Assembly: GCF_030580855.1 (NCBI RefSeq)
Contig: NZ_JAUQOP010000021.1
Coordinates: forward strand, 1-64,000
Reading direction: 5' to 3'
Length of the DNA: 64,000 bases
Source: Pseudomonas citrullilanati
Lineage (GTDB): Bacteria; Pseudomonadota; Gammaproteobacteria; Pseudomonadales; Pseudomonadaceae
Shown: one piece after another, positions 49,909-59,652 of the stretch
Position numbering within the stretch: the first letter of the stretch is position 1
How the letters are laid out: every line of letters begins with the position of its first letter
Notes under the pieces: generated by a model
What the model was told of the DNA's origin: nothing
Database searches by the model: none
Seen by the model: the letters and a program-made list of their open reading frames with translations, nothing else
Position numbers and translations under genes: made by a program

Positions 49909-52359
49909 ATGACTCAAGAACCACTTGTTCGCGAAGCCGAAGTGGCTGCTTTTCGCGATGCGGTATTGACCAAACTCACTTACGCCGTCGGCAAGGACCC
50001 GGATCACGCGTTTGATCATGACTGGTTCGAAGCCATTGCCCTAGCTGCCCGCGACCACATGGTCGAACACTGGATGGACCACACGCGGCAGATCTATCGC
50101 AAGGGCCAGAAGCGGGTGTACTACCTTTCCCTGGAATTCCTCATCGGTCGCCTGCTCTACGACAGCCTGAGCAACCTCGGCCTGCTGGACACCGCGCGCG
50201 AGGCCTTGACCGAACTGGGCGTGGACCTGGAGCGCATCCGCCTGTTGGAGCCCGATGCGGCTTTGGGCAACGGTGGCCTGGGTCGCCTGGCGGCGTGCTT
50301 CATGGAGAGCATGTCGACCCTCGGCATCGCCGGCCATGGCTACGGTATCCGGTATGAGCACGGCCTGTTCCGCCAGGCGATGGTGGATGGCTGGCAGCAG
50401 GAGCAGACCGAGCACTGGCTGGATTTCGGCAACCCGTGGGAGTTCGAGCGGCCCGAGGTGGTCTATCCGATCGGCTTCGGCGGCAGCGTCGAGACTGTCA
50501 CCGACGACACCGGCAAGACCCGGCAGGTCTGGTCCCCGGCCGAAACCGTGCGCGCCATCGCCTATGACACGCCGGTGGTGGGCTGGCGCGGCGCCAGCGT
50601 CAACACCCTGCGCCTGTGGCGGGCCCGCGCCATGGAAGACCTGCACCTGGAGCGCTTCAATGCCGGTGACCACCTGGGCGCCGTAGCGGAAGTGGCCCGG
50701 GCCGAAAGTATCTCCCGCGTGCTGTACCCGGCCGACAGCACCGAGGCCGGCCAGGAACTGCGCCTGCGCCAGGAATATTTCTTTGTCGCGGCTTCGTTGC
50801 AGGACTTGCTGCGCCGCCACCGCAACATGCACACCTCGGTGCTGACCCTGGGCGATCATGCGGCGATCCAGCTCAACGACACCCACCCGTCGATCGCCGT
50901 GGCCGAACTGATGCGGCAATTGGTGGATGTCTACGACGTGGCGTGGGATGCCGCCTGGCAGGTTACCCAGGACACGCTGTCCTACACCAACCACACGCTG
51001 TTGCCCGAGGCCCTGGAAACCTGGCCGGTGGGGCTGATGGAGCGCATGCTGCCCCGGCACATGCAGATCATTTACCTGATCAACGCCCAGCACATCGATT
51101 CGCTGCGGGCCAAGGGCGTGCATGATTTCGACGTCTTGCGCTCGGTCTCGCTGATCGAAGAAGACAACGGCCGGCGGGTGCGCATGGGCAACCTGGCGTT
51201 CCTCGGCTCCCACAGCGTCAACGGTGTGTCCGGGTTGCACACCCAACTGATGCGCAGCACGGTGTTCTCCGAGCTGCACAAGCTCTATCCCGAGCGGATC
51301 AACAACAAGACCAACGGCATTACCTTCCGCCGCTGGCTGTTCCAGGCCAACTCCGAATTGACCTCGATGATGGTCGATGCCCTCGGCCCGAGCGTGCTCG
51401 ACAACCCCGAGGAGCGCCTGATCGAACTGGAGCCGTTCGCCGACAAGCCGGCGTTCCGCAAGCAGTTCGCCGAACAGCGTTTGCACAGCAAGAAGGCCCT
51501 GGCCTACCTGATCCACGAGCGGCTGGGCATCGCGGTGAACCCGGCGGCGATGTTCGACGTGCAGGTCAAGCGGATCCACGAGTACAAGCGCCAACTGCTC
51601 AACCTGCTGCACACCGTGGCGCTGTACCAGGCGATCCGCGCCGAACCGGAAGTGGACTGGGTGCCGCGGGTGAAAATCTTCGCCGGCAAGGCGGCTGCCA
51701 GTTACCACCAGGCCAAGCTGATCATCAAGCTCACCAACGACATCGCCCGGGTGGTGAACAACGACCCGACCGTGCGCGGCCTGCTCAAGGTGGTGTTCCT
51801 GCCCAACTACAACGTCAGCCTGGCCGAAAGCATCATTCCGGCGGCGGATTTGTCGGAGCAGATCTCCACCGCCGGTTTTGAAGCGTCAGGCACCAGCAAC
51901 ATGAAATTCGGCCTCAACGGCGCGCTGACCATCGGCACCATGGACGGCGCCAACGTGGAGATGTGGGACCGGGTCGGCGATGAGCACATGTTCATCTTCG
52001 GCCTGACCGCCGAGCAGGTGGAGGCGCGCAAGCGCAACGGCGAATTCAGCGCCGCGCCGGACGTCGCCGCGTCCCATCGCCTCAACGATGTGTTGCAGGC
52101 GATTCGTGGCGGGGTGTTCTCGCCGGACGATCCGATGCGCTACACCGGGCTGGTGGATTCGCTGATCGACTATGACCGCTTCCTGGTCTGCGCCGATTTC
52201 GACGCCTACTGGAATGCCCAGGCCAAGGTCGAAGAGCGCTGGCACGACTCCAAGCAGTGGTGGCGTTCGGCAGTGCTCAACACCGCGCGCATGGGCTGGT
52301 TCTCTTCGGACCGGACCATCCGTGAATACGCCACCGACATCTGGAAAGCCCTGGAGTAG
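49909..52359 (+). CDS. glgP: Glycogen/starch/alpha-glucan phosphorylase
   Basis: Encodes 816 aa. The pyridoxal-phosphate lysine region is GFEASGTSNMKFGLNGALTI (about 660). The N-terminal half has LEFLIGRLLYDSL and NGGLGRLAACFMES, family blocks. It releases glucose-1-phosphate from glycogen. It stands alone and no other glg gene is in the window. Confidence 0.97.
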   Translation: MTQEPLVREAEVAAFRDAVLTKLTYAVGKDPDHAFDHDWFEAIALAARDHMVEHWMDHTRQIYRKGQKRVYYLSLEFLIGRLLYDSLSNLGLLDTAREALTELGVDLERIRLLEPDAALGNGGLGRLAACFMESMSTLGIAGHGYGIRYEHGLFRQAMVDGWQQEQTEHWLDFGNPWEFERPEVVYPIGFGGSVETVTDDTGKTRQVWSPAETVRAIAYDTPVVGWRGASVNTLRLWRARAMEDLHLERFNAGDHLGAVAEVARAESISRVLYPADSTEAGQELRLRQEYFFVAASLQDLLRRHRNMHTSVLTLGDHAAIQLNDTHPSIAVAELMRQLVDVYDVAWDAAWQVTQDTLSYTNHTLLPEALETWPVGLMERMLPRHMQIIYLINAQHIDSLRAKGVHDFDVLRSVSLIEEDNGRRVRMGNLAFLGSHSVNGVSGLHTQLMRSTVFSELHKLYPERINNKTNGITFRRWLFQANSELTSMMVDALGPSVLDNPEERLIELEPFADKPAFRKQFAEQRLHSKKALAYLIHERLGIAVNPAAMFDVQVKRIHEYKRQLLNLLHTVALYQAIRAEPEVDWVPRVKIFAGKAAASYHQAKLIIKLTNDIARVVNNDPTVRGLLKVVFLPNYNVSLAESIIPAADLSEQISTAGFEASGTSNMKFGLNGALTIGTMDGANVEMWDRVGDEHMFIFGLTAEQVEARKRNGEFSAAPDVAASHRLNDVLQAIRGGVFSPDDPMRYTGLVDSLIDYDRFLVCADFDAYWNAQAKVEERWHDSKQWWRSAVLNTARMGWFSSDRTIREYATDIWKALE

Positions 52360-52478
52360 CCTTAGCTGCAAGAAATGTGAGCGAAGCCCAACGGCAATTG
52401 GGCTTCGTCGATATACTAGGCGCCAGTTTCGCCGGGCTGTGGTGGCCGGGCTCAGTGTTGGAAATGCCAACAATCCCA

Positions 52479-52567
52479 TGTGGGAGCGAGCTTGCTCGCG
52501 ATAGCTGTGGGTCAGGCAGTACGAATGCGCCTGATACGCCGCTATCGCGAGCAAGCTCGCTCCCACA
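52479..52567. repeat. REPIN
   Basis: TGTGGGAGCGAGCTTGCTCG left and GAGCAAGCTCGCTCCCACA right, with the arm extension CGATAGC / GCTATCG. Confidence 0.9.
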
Positions 52568-52652
52568 GGGGTTGTGTGGTTCCACTAGACTGAGCCACGG
52601 CACCGCATCACCCCCGGTTACGCCCGCAATGGGCCGCTTAGGGATATCGACC

Positions 52653-55600
52653 ATGCAATGGATCTTGACGTTGTTAGGCCTGGCACTCGGCTGGGTGGTG
52701 GATGAGTCGTTCGCCGACGCCCTGATAGGCGCGTTGGTCGGGCTCGGCATTGCCCAAGGGGTTCGCTTGAGCCGCCTGGCGGCCCAGGCCGCCGAGCAGC
52801 AGGGCCTGTTGCGCAAGACCCAGCAGGCCCTGGACGCGCTGGAACAGCGCCTGGCCCTGTTCGAACGAAGTCCCGCGCCAGTGCCGGGCGAGCCGGCCCT
52901 CACCCCGGCGCCGGAGATCATCGTGGCCGCGCCCGTGGAGCCCGACGTCAGCGCCGAGCCCGCGCTGGTCTGGGAATTGCCACCCGACCTCGAACCCGTT
53001 TCCTCGCCCGCGATGGCCGCCCAGGCCAGCCAGCCGTTGCCCGATGACATCTGGACGCCGGCGCCGGCCAGCATCCGCCGGGAGGCCCGCCAGGGCGCGT
53101 CCAGGCCGATGGAACCGGTGGCCTCGGAACCGCCCGCGCCCCGTGGACCGAATGTCATCGACCGGGCCTGGACGGGCGCGCGCAATTGGCTGTTCGGCGG
53201 CAATACGGTGCTGCGGGTCGGCGTGGTGCTGTTGTTCCTCGGCCTGGCATTCCTGCTGCGCTACGCCACCGAAGGCATGGTGGTGCCCATCGAATTGCGC
53301 TATGCCGGCGTCGCCGCCAGCGCCCTGGGCCTGTTGGGCCTGGGGTGGTGGTTGCGCCAACGCAACAGTGGTTATGCGCTGATGTTGCAAGGCACCGGGA
53401 TCGCGGTGCTCTACCTGACCGTGTTCGCCGCCATGCGCCTGCACCCGCTGCTCGACGCCAGGGCGGCCCTGGGCCTGCTGGTGGCGGTCACGGTGTTCTC
53501 GGCGATCCTGGCGGTGACCCAGAACGCCTTGGGCCTGGCGGCGGCCGCCGCGCTGGGCGGGTTTGCCGCGCCGATCCTGACATCTACCGGCAGCGGCAAC
53601 CACGTCGCGCTGTTCAGTTATTTCATCCTGCTCAATGCCGGCATCCTGGCGATCGCCTGGTTCAAGGCCTGGCGCCTGCTCAACCTGATCGGTTTCGTCG
53701 GCACGTTCGGCATCGGGATCGCCTGGGGATTGCGCTCCTACACGCCGGAGCTGCTCTGGAGCACCGAACCGTTCCTGATCCTGTTCTTTCTCATCTACCT
53801 GGCGATCGGCCTGTTGTTTACCCGGCGCACATTGCTGGAGTCGGGCGACCGGCCCGAGGACGACAGCCGGCAAGCGTTGCTGCGCTGGTCGGCGCGCCAG
53901 GGCGATTACGTCGATGGCACGATGCTGTTCGGCCCGCCGCTGGTGGGCTTCGGCCTGCAGTTCGCCCTGGTCCAGCACCTGGAATTCGCCACCGCCTTCA
54001 GTGCCCTGGCCCTGGGGATGATCTACATGGGCCTGGCGCGCATCCTGATGGGCGGCCGGGCCCTGTTGCTGGCCGAGACCTGCCTGGCCCTGGGAGTGAT
54101 CTTCGCCAGCCTGGCGATTCCCCTGGGCCTCGATGCCCGCTGGACCTCGGCGGCCTGGGCGGTGGAAGGCGCGGGTATCTTCTGGCTGGGTCTGCGCCAG
54201 CAACGCCCCGTCGCCCGCGCCTTCGCCCTGTTGTTGCAACTGGGCTCGGCGCTGGCGTTCGCCAGCGGACTGCGTGGCGGCGACAGCAGCCTGCTCGACG
54301 GCGCGCCGTTGGGCGCCTTGATGTTGGGCGGTGCCTTGCTGTTTACCTTCTACCAATTGCGCCGGGCCGAACCGCAGCAGGCGTCACCCTGGGAGCGCCA
54401 AGGCTTGCCGGTGCTGGCCGTGCTGGGGTTGTCCTTCCTCTACCTGTTGGCGCCACTGTTCTTCTTCGCCCACGGCACGGCCATCGCCTGGGCCCTGGCG
54501 GGGCTGGCGACGTTGTTCGTGGGCCTGCGCCTGGGCTCGCGCAGCTTCCTGTTCACCGCGTTTGCGGTGCAACTGCTGGGGGGCATGTTGTTCCTGATGC
54601 GCCTGCAAGGTGCCGAAGGGGATGCCACGGCGGTGTTCAGTGCCGGCTGGAGCGGCTTGCTCAGCGCCTCGCTGATCGGCCTGGCGTTGATTGGCGGCAT
54701 GTTGCTGGCGGCGCGCGATGACATGGTGCACAACGATGTGCGCTTGCTGCGCGGGTTGTCCGTGGTGTTGCTGGCGGGGCTGGTGTTGATCAACCTCGCC
54801 GTGCTGTTCGTCCTGCCGTGGCAGACGGCGAGCGGCGTGTGGGCGGCCAGTGGCCTGTTGATCATCTGGCTGAGCCTGTACCTGAAACAGCGCGTGAGCT
54901 TTGTCTTCGGCCTGTTGCTGCAATTGCTCGGCGGCGCGGCGTTCCTCGTGGCGGGGCCCGCCTTGCTCGGGCCGCTCGACGCCGAGGGGCTGCGTCCCCT
55001 GGCCCATGGCGGGTTCTGGACGCCGCTGGTGCTGGGGTTGGCGGCGCTGGTCGGCGCCTGGCGCCTGCAACGCGGGCATTCAGCGACGGTGTTCGAGGCC
55101 TTGAGCCTGCGCCGCTTGTCCGAGTTGTTGCTGGTCTGGGGCGCGGCTTGGTGGGCATTGGCCTGGGTCAGCGAAGTGCTGCGGTTCGCCCCGGCAAACC
55201 TGTCGGGCAGCTTGTTGCTAGCGGTCGCGGCGGCCAGTGTCGCGGTGTGGGCCGTGTTGTCGCTGCGCTTGAAATGGCCGGCGCTGGGCGTGCTCTGCAC
55301 CTTGTTGATTCCGGCGGCGGGCTGTGTGCTCGTGGCGAGCTGGCACGACCGTTACCACCCGGCCGCGGATCTTGGCTGGCTGGCCTGGCTGGCGGTGTTC
55401 GCCGTGCACTTGCTGTCCCTCAAGCGCCTGGCGCCGACGCTGCCGGCCCAGGCGCGCAGTGTTGCCCATGTACTCGGTGCCTGGCTGCTGATCGGCGTGC
55501 TGGCGCTGGAGTTGCGTTATGGCCTGCTGTTGCTCTCCGAAGCGTACAACGCCTGGCGCTGGCTGGGCTGGGCGATCCTGCCGAGCCTGTACCTGGTGCT

Positions 55601-56285
55601 GATGGCCGCGCCGCGTGCCTGGCCGTGGCCGGTTGCGGCCCAGCCGCGTGAATACCGCCTCTATGCGGCGGCGCCCCTGACGCTGATGATGCTCGCTTGG
55701 TTCTGGCTGGCGAACACCTTCAGTGACGGCACGGCGCAGCCCCTGCCGTATGTGCCGTTGCTCAACCCGCTGGAACTCGGCCTGCTGTTCGCCTTGTTCG
55801 GGGTCTACGTGTGGGCGCGCAGTGCGGTGGCGCGATTGACGCTGCGCTGGGCCCATGCCGAGCATGTCGCCCAGTTGGTCGCCGGGCTGTCGCTGTTCGC
55901 GTTCTTCACCGCCGTGGTGATGCGCAGTGCCCATCATTGGCTCGGGGTGCCGTTCGAACTGGACGCCTTGCTCGAATCCATGTTCGTGCAGGCCGGGTTG
56001 TCCATCGTCTGGACCCTGATTGCCCTGGGCCTGATGATCGGCGGGCACCTGCGCCATCGTCGCGAGGTGTGGCTGATCGGCGCGGCGTTGATCGCCGTGG
56101 TGGTCGCCAAGCTGTTCTTCGTTGAGTTGAGCAACCGTGGCGGCTTGGCGCGGATCGTGTCGTTCATCGGCGTGGGCGTGTTGCTGCTGGTGGTCGGCTA
56201 CTTCGCGCCGCTGCCGCCCAAGCGTTCGGAAACGGTCGAACCGACCGAGCCGCCAATACCTGTCAGTGAGGGAGTGTCATCTTGA
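52653..56285 (+). CDS. DUF2339 large polytopic membrane protein
   Basis: Encodes 1210 aa. An N-terminal membrane segment (MQWILTLLGLALGWVVD) and a Pro/Ala-rich cytoplasmic linker to about residue 170, then about 25-30 hydrophobic segments in tandem (NTVLRVGVVLLFLGLAFLLRYATEG marks the DUF2339 start). No catalytic motif is visible. Start at ATG 52653 fits the first membrane segment; an upstream open frame has no support. The stop overlaps the next gene's TTG start. Probably envelope-related, by family only. Confidence 0.85.
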   Translation: MQWILTLLGLALGWVVDESFADALIGALVGLGIAQGVRLSRLAAQAAEQQGLLRKTQQALDALEQRLALFERSPAPVPGEPALTPAPEIIVAAPVEPDVSAEPALVWELPPDLEPVSSPAMAAQASQPLPDDIWTPAPASIRREARQGASRPMEPVASEPPAPRGPNVIDRAWTGARNWLFGGNTVLRVGVVLLFLGLAFLLRYATEGMVVPIELRYAGVAASALGLLGLGWWLRQRNSGYALMLQGTGIAVLYLTVFAAMRLHPLLDARAALGLLVAVTVFSAILAVTQNALGLAAAAALGGFAAPILTSTGSGNHVALFSYFILLNAGILAIAWFKAWRLLNLIGFVGTFGIGIAWGLRSYTPELLWSTEPFLILFFLIYLAIGLLFTRRTLLESGDRPEDDSRQALLRWSARQGDYVDGTMLFGPPLVGFGLQFALVQHLEFATAFSALALGMIYMGLARILMGGRALLLAETCLALGVIFASLAIPLGLDARWTSAAWAVEGAGIFWLGLRQQRPVARAFALLLQLGSALAFASGLRGGDSSLLDGAPLGALMLGGALLFTFYQLRRAEPQQASPWERQGLPVLAVLGLSFLYLLAPLFFFAHGTAIAWALAGLATLFVGLRLGSRSFLFTAFAVQLLGGMLFLMRLQGAEGDATAVFSAGWSGLLSASLIGLALIGGMLLAARDDMVHNDVRLLRGLSVVLLAGLVLINLAVLFVLPWQTASGVWAASGLLIIWLSLYLKQRVSFVFGLLLQLLGGAAFLVAGPALLGPLDAEGLRPLAHGGFWTPLVLGLAALVGAWRLQRGHSATVFEALSLRRLSELLLVWGAAWWALAWVSEVLRFAPANLSGSLLLAVAAASVAVWAVLSLRLKWPALGVLCTLLIPAAGCVLVASWHDRYHPAADLGWLAWLAVFAVHLLSLKRLAPTLPAQARSVAHVLGAWLLIGVLALELRYGLLLLSEAYNAWRWLGWAILPSLYLVLMAAPRAWPWPVAAQPREYRLYAAAPLTLMMLAWFWLANTFSDGTAQPLPYVPLLNPLELGLLFALFGVYVWARSAVARLTLRWAHAEHVAQLVAGLSLFAFFTAVVMRSAHHWLGVPFELDALLESMFVQAGLSIVWTLIALGLMIGGHLRHRREVWLIGAALIAVVVAKLFFVELSNRGGLARIVSFIGVGVLLLVVGYFAPLPPKRSETVEPTEPPIPVSEGVSS

Positions 56286-57658
56286 GTCGCACGTTGAATC
56301 GGATCGGGCTGGGCATGGTCGGGTTGTGGGTGGCCCTGTCGGCCACCGCCCAGGAGCAACCGGCGGATTTTGCCCATCAGCTGCCGCTGGCCTTGAGCGG
56401 CGAGGGGCCGTGGTATCGCCTGCCATTGCCCTTGGACGTGCAAGTGCAGGCACGGCAGACCGACCTGAGCGACCTGCGGGTTTTCAACGCCGCCGGGCAG
56501 GCCCAGGCCTATGCCCTGGTGCGCGAGTCGGCCCAGAGCCGGGAGCAGCGCACCCTGACCGACGTGAAGTGGTTCCCCCTGTACAGCGCCGCCGATGACA
56601 ACGAGCGCGCGCCCAGCGTACGGGTGCAGTCGAACGCCAATGGCACGCTGGTGGAAGTCCAGCCGTCCAGTCGCCTTGAAGCCGGCGAGGAAGCACTGCG
56701 CGGCTGGCTGTTGGACGCCAGTGCGATCAAGGCACCGCTGCAGCAGTTGATCCTCGATTGGACCAGCGAGCGCGACGGTTTCCAGCGCTTCACCATCGAG
56801 GCCAGCGACGACCTGCAACACTGGCAATCCTGGGGCGACGGCCAGGTGGCGCGCCTGACCTTCGCCGATGAGCGGGTCGAGCAGCACGAAGTGAACCTGC
56901 CGGGGCAGCCGGCGCGTTATCTGCGCTTGCTGTGGGATTCGCCGTCCTCCGCGCCGGTGCTGACCTCGGCCCAATTGCAGAGCGCCAGCCGCGAGAGCCT
57001 GCCGTTGCCATTGGTCTGGTCGCAACCGTTGGCCGGCACCACCGTCAAGGCCGGTGAATACACCTGGCAGTTGCCCATGGGGTTGGAAGTCGAAGAGGTG
57101 CAGGTCGAGCTGAGCCAGGCCAACAGCCTGGCGCCGGTGACCCTGGCGGGGCGGCGTGAAAGCAGCCATCCGTGGCAACCGATGGGCAGCGGCCTGCTGT
57201 ATCGGCTGACCCAGAACGGCCAGGACGTGCAGCAGAACCAGCTGCAGTTGTCCGGCCAGACCGTGCAGCAATTGAAGCTGACGGTTGACGAGCGGGGCGG
57301 TGGCCTCGGCACCGAAGCGCCGGCCCTGCGCTTTGCCGTGCGTCCGACCCAGGTGGTGTTCCTGGCGCGTGGCGAGGGGCCCTACAGCCTGGCGCTGGGC
57401 AACGCGACGGTGAAGGCCGCGAGCCTGCCACTGACGACCCTGGTGCCGGATTATCGCCCGGCGCGGCTGGCTACCCTGGGCTCGGCGACCGTGAGCGGAG
57501 CCCCCACTTCCAGCCCCGTGGCCGCGCCGGCCAGCGCGCCGGCGAAGGTCGACACTCCCTGGAAGAAAATCGGCCTGTGGGCGGTGTTGCTGCTCAGCGT
57601 GCTGTTCCTGGCGGCGATGGCGTTCAGCTTGTTGCGCAAGCCGCCGGTCAAGGGTTGA
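56282..57658 (+). CDS. DUF3999 family protein
   Basis: Encodes 458 aa from a TTG start that overlaps the DUF2339 stop (TTGA). A signal peptide (RIGLGMVGLWVALSATAQ) precedes the DUF3999 pattern QPADFAHQLPLALSGEGPWYRLPLP and VRPTQVVFLARGEGPYSLALGN. One C-terminal membrane helix (IGLWAVLLLSVLFLAAMAFSLL) anchors it. Linkage to DUF2339 is conserved, suggesting a complex. Function unknown. Confidence 0.87.
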   Translation: MSRTLNRIGLGMVGLWVALSATAQEQPADFAHQLPLALSGEGPWYRLPLPLDVQVQARQTDLSDLRVFNAAGQAQAYALVRESAQSREQRTLTDVKWFPLYSAADDNERAPSVRVQSNANGTLVEVQPSSRLEAGEEALRGWLLDASAIKAPLQQLILDWTSERDGFQRFTIEASDDLQHWQSWGDGQVARLTFADERVEQHEVNLPGQPARYLRLLWDSPSSAPVLTSAQLQSASRESLPLPLVWSQPLAGTTVKAGEYTWQLPMGLEVEEVQVELSQANSLAPVTLAGRRESSHPWQPMGSGLLYRLTQNGQDVQQNQLQLSGQTVQQLKLTVDERGGGLGTEAPALRFAVRPTQVVFLARGEGPYSLALGNATVKAASLPLTTLVPDYRPARLATLGSATVSGAPTSSPVAAPASAPAKVDTPWKKIGLWAVLLLSVLFLAAMAFSLLRKPPVKG

Positions 57659-57676
57659 AAGCGGGTGCTGCGCCCT

Positions 57677-57771
57677 CATCGCGAGCAGTCTCGCTCCCAC
57701 AATGGATCGTGTCGTGACACGAGGCCTGATCACATCAAAGATCAAAATGTGGGGGCGAGCCTGCTCGCGCC
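57677..57771. repeat. Degenerate REPIN
   Basis: CATCGCGAGCAGTCTCGCTC left and TGTGGGGGCGAGCCTGCTCG right; each arm has unmatched changes, so it looks old. Confidence 0.7.
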
Positions 57772-57913
57772 AGTGTCCTGCCGGGCAGCTGATGCCAAAG
57801 CAACCACCCCTGCGTGAACTCAATCCCCTATATCCCGTCTCATAGGAGGAATTAAGTCCCGACTCGCGCTAAACTGCGCTGGTTTTTCCGCCCCCTATTC
57901 TTCGGAGCCGTCC

Positions 57914-58924
57914 ATGTCCCGCGTTACCTTGAGTCGCTATTTGATTGAGCAGACCCGCAGCAACAATACCCCTGCCGATCTGCGCTTTTTGATCGAAGTG
58001 GTGGCGCGTGCGTGCAAGGAAATCAGCCACGCCGTCTCCAAAGGCGCCCTGGGTGGTGTCCTGGGCAGCATGGGCACCGAAAACGTGCAGGGTGAAGTGC
58101 AGAAGAAGCTCGACGTGCTGTCCAACGAGATCCTGCTCGAAGCCAACGAATGGGGCGGTCACCTGGCCGGCATGGCGTCCGAGGAAATGGACAACGCCTA
58201 CCAGATCCCGGGCAAGTACCCCAAGGGTGCCTACCTGCTGGTGTTCGACCCACTGGACGGTTCGTCGAACATCGACATCAACGCGCCGGTCGGCACCATC
58301 TTCTCGGTACTGCGTTGCCCCAACGAATACCTGAGCCAGAACGAAGCCCTGAATGAAAAGGCCTTCCTGCAACCCGGCACCCAGCAGGTCGCTGCCGGCT
58401 ATGCCATCTACGGGCCGCAGACCATGCTGGTGCTGACCCTGGGCGACGGCGTCAAGGGCTTCACCCTGGATCGCGAAATGGGCAGTTTCGTCCTGACCCA
58501 CGAAGACATCACCATTCCTGAAAGCACCCAGGAATTCGCCATCAACATGTCCAACCAGCGCCACTGGGAAGCCCCGGTACAACGCTACGTCAGCGAGCTG
58601 CTGGCCGGCGAGGAAGGCCCGCTGAAAAAGAACTACAACATGCGTTGGGTGGCCGCGATGGTCGCCGACGTGCACCGCATCCTGACCCGTGGCGGCCTGT
58701 TCATGTACCCACGTGACAGCCGCGAGCCATCCAAGCCGGGCAAGCTGCGCCTGATGTACGAAGCCAACCCGATGTCGTTCCTGGTGGAACAGGCCGGCGG
58801 CGCTTCCACCGACGGTCACCAGCGGATCCTCGACATCAAGCCTGAAGGCCTGCACCAGCGCGTGGCGGTGTTCCTCGGTTCGAAGGAAGAAGTCGCCCGC
58901 GCCACGGCCTACCACAAGGAATAA
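57914..58924 (+). CDS. fbp: Fructose-1,6-bisphosphatase class 1
   Basis: Encodes 336 aa. The metal site is in [15 protein letters not shown] (about 113). [16 protein letters not shown] and [12 protein letters not shown] are family blocks. The C-terminal [15 protein letters not shown] is present. It hydrolyses FBP in gluconeogenesis. It is followed after three bases by the DUF924 gene. Confidence 0.97.
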   Translation: MSRVTLSRYLIEQTRSNNTPADLRFLIEVVARACKEISHAVSKGALGGVLGSMGTENVQGEVQKKLDVLSNEILLEANEWGGHLAGMASEEMDNAYQIPGKYPKGAYLLVFDPLDGSSNIDINAPVGTIFSVLRCPNEYLSQNEALNEKAFLQPGTQQVAAGYAIYGPQTMLVLTLGDGVKGFTLDREMGSFVLTHEDITIPESTQEFAINMSNQRHWEAPVQRYVSELLAGEEGPLKKNYNMRWVAAMVADVHRILTRGGLFMYPRDSREPSKPGKLRLMYEANPMSFLVEQAGGASTDGHQRILDIKPEGLHQRVAVFLGSKEEVARATAYHKE

Positions 58925-58927
58925 ACC

Positions 58928-59524
58928 GTGGCCGAGCCTTGGCAGCCGTTACTCGATTGGTGGTTTGGTTCAGCCGGCACACCGGACGAAATAGCCGCCG
59001 AGAAAGGCAAGCTATGGTTCGGCAAGCACCATGACCGCCAGGCGCGCGAGCGCTTTGGCGATCAGGTCGAGCAGGCCCTGGCCGGCGGATTGACCGACTG
59101 GGCGCAACACCCGGAAGGTTGGCTGGCCCTGGTGCTGTTGCTCGATCAATTCCCGCGGATGATCTTTCGCGATACGCCCAAGGCGTTCTCCGGCGACCTT
59201 CGCGCCCAGGCACTGGTGGCCCAGGGCATGGCGGCGGGTTTCGACCGGCAACTCCAGCCGATCCAGCGCGTCTTCATCTACCTGGTGCTGGAGCACTGCG
59301 AAAACCTCGCCGTGCAGAACGAGGCTGTGTCGCGGTTCATCGACCTGGTGCGCGAGCAACCGCAGGCGCAGCGGGCGGTGTTCGAGGACAACCTGGACTA
59401 CGCCGAACGGCACCAGAAGATCATTGCCCGGTTTGGCCGCTTCCCCCATCGCAATGCGGTGCTGGGGCGCGAGTCCACGGCTGAGGAAGTCGAGTTCTTG
59501 AACAGGCCTGGGTCCAGGTTCTGA
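58928..59524 (+). CDS. DUF924 family protein
   Basis: Encodes 198 aa from a GTG start. PWQPLLDWWFGS..., VLLLDQFPRMIFRDTPKAFSGDLRAQALV and FIYLVLEHCENLAVQNEAVSRF are DUF924 signatures. It is an all-helical soluble protein, unknown function, possibly TPR-like. It is probably in one operon with fbp. Confidence 0.85.
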   Translation: MAEPWQPLLDWWFGSAGTPDEIAAEKGKLWFGKHHDRQARERFGDQVEQALAGGLTDWAQHPEGWLALVLLLDQFPRMIFRDTPKAFSGDLRAQALVAQGMAAGFDRQLQPIQRVFIYLVLEHCENLAVQNEAVSRFIDLVREQPQAQRAVFEDNLDYAERHQKIIARFGRFPHRNAVLGRESTAEEVEFLNRPGSRF

Positions 59525-59555
59525 TTTTTCTGTGAGGCTGATGCCGTCTTCGTCG

Positions 59556-59636
59556 GATCGCCGCCCGGAGCAAGCTCGCTCCCACAAAGATCTTTGTGGC
59601 AAGGAGATCTACTGTGGGAGCGAGCTTGCTCGCGAT
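59556..59636. repeat. REPIN with variant left arm
   Basis: GATCGCCGCCCGGAGCAAGC left (GCGA replaced by CCGCCCG, as at 30.95 kb) and TGTGGGAGCGAGCTTGCTCG right. Confidence 0.78.
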
Positions 59637-59652
59637 GGGGGCCTTGAAAGCA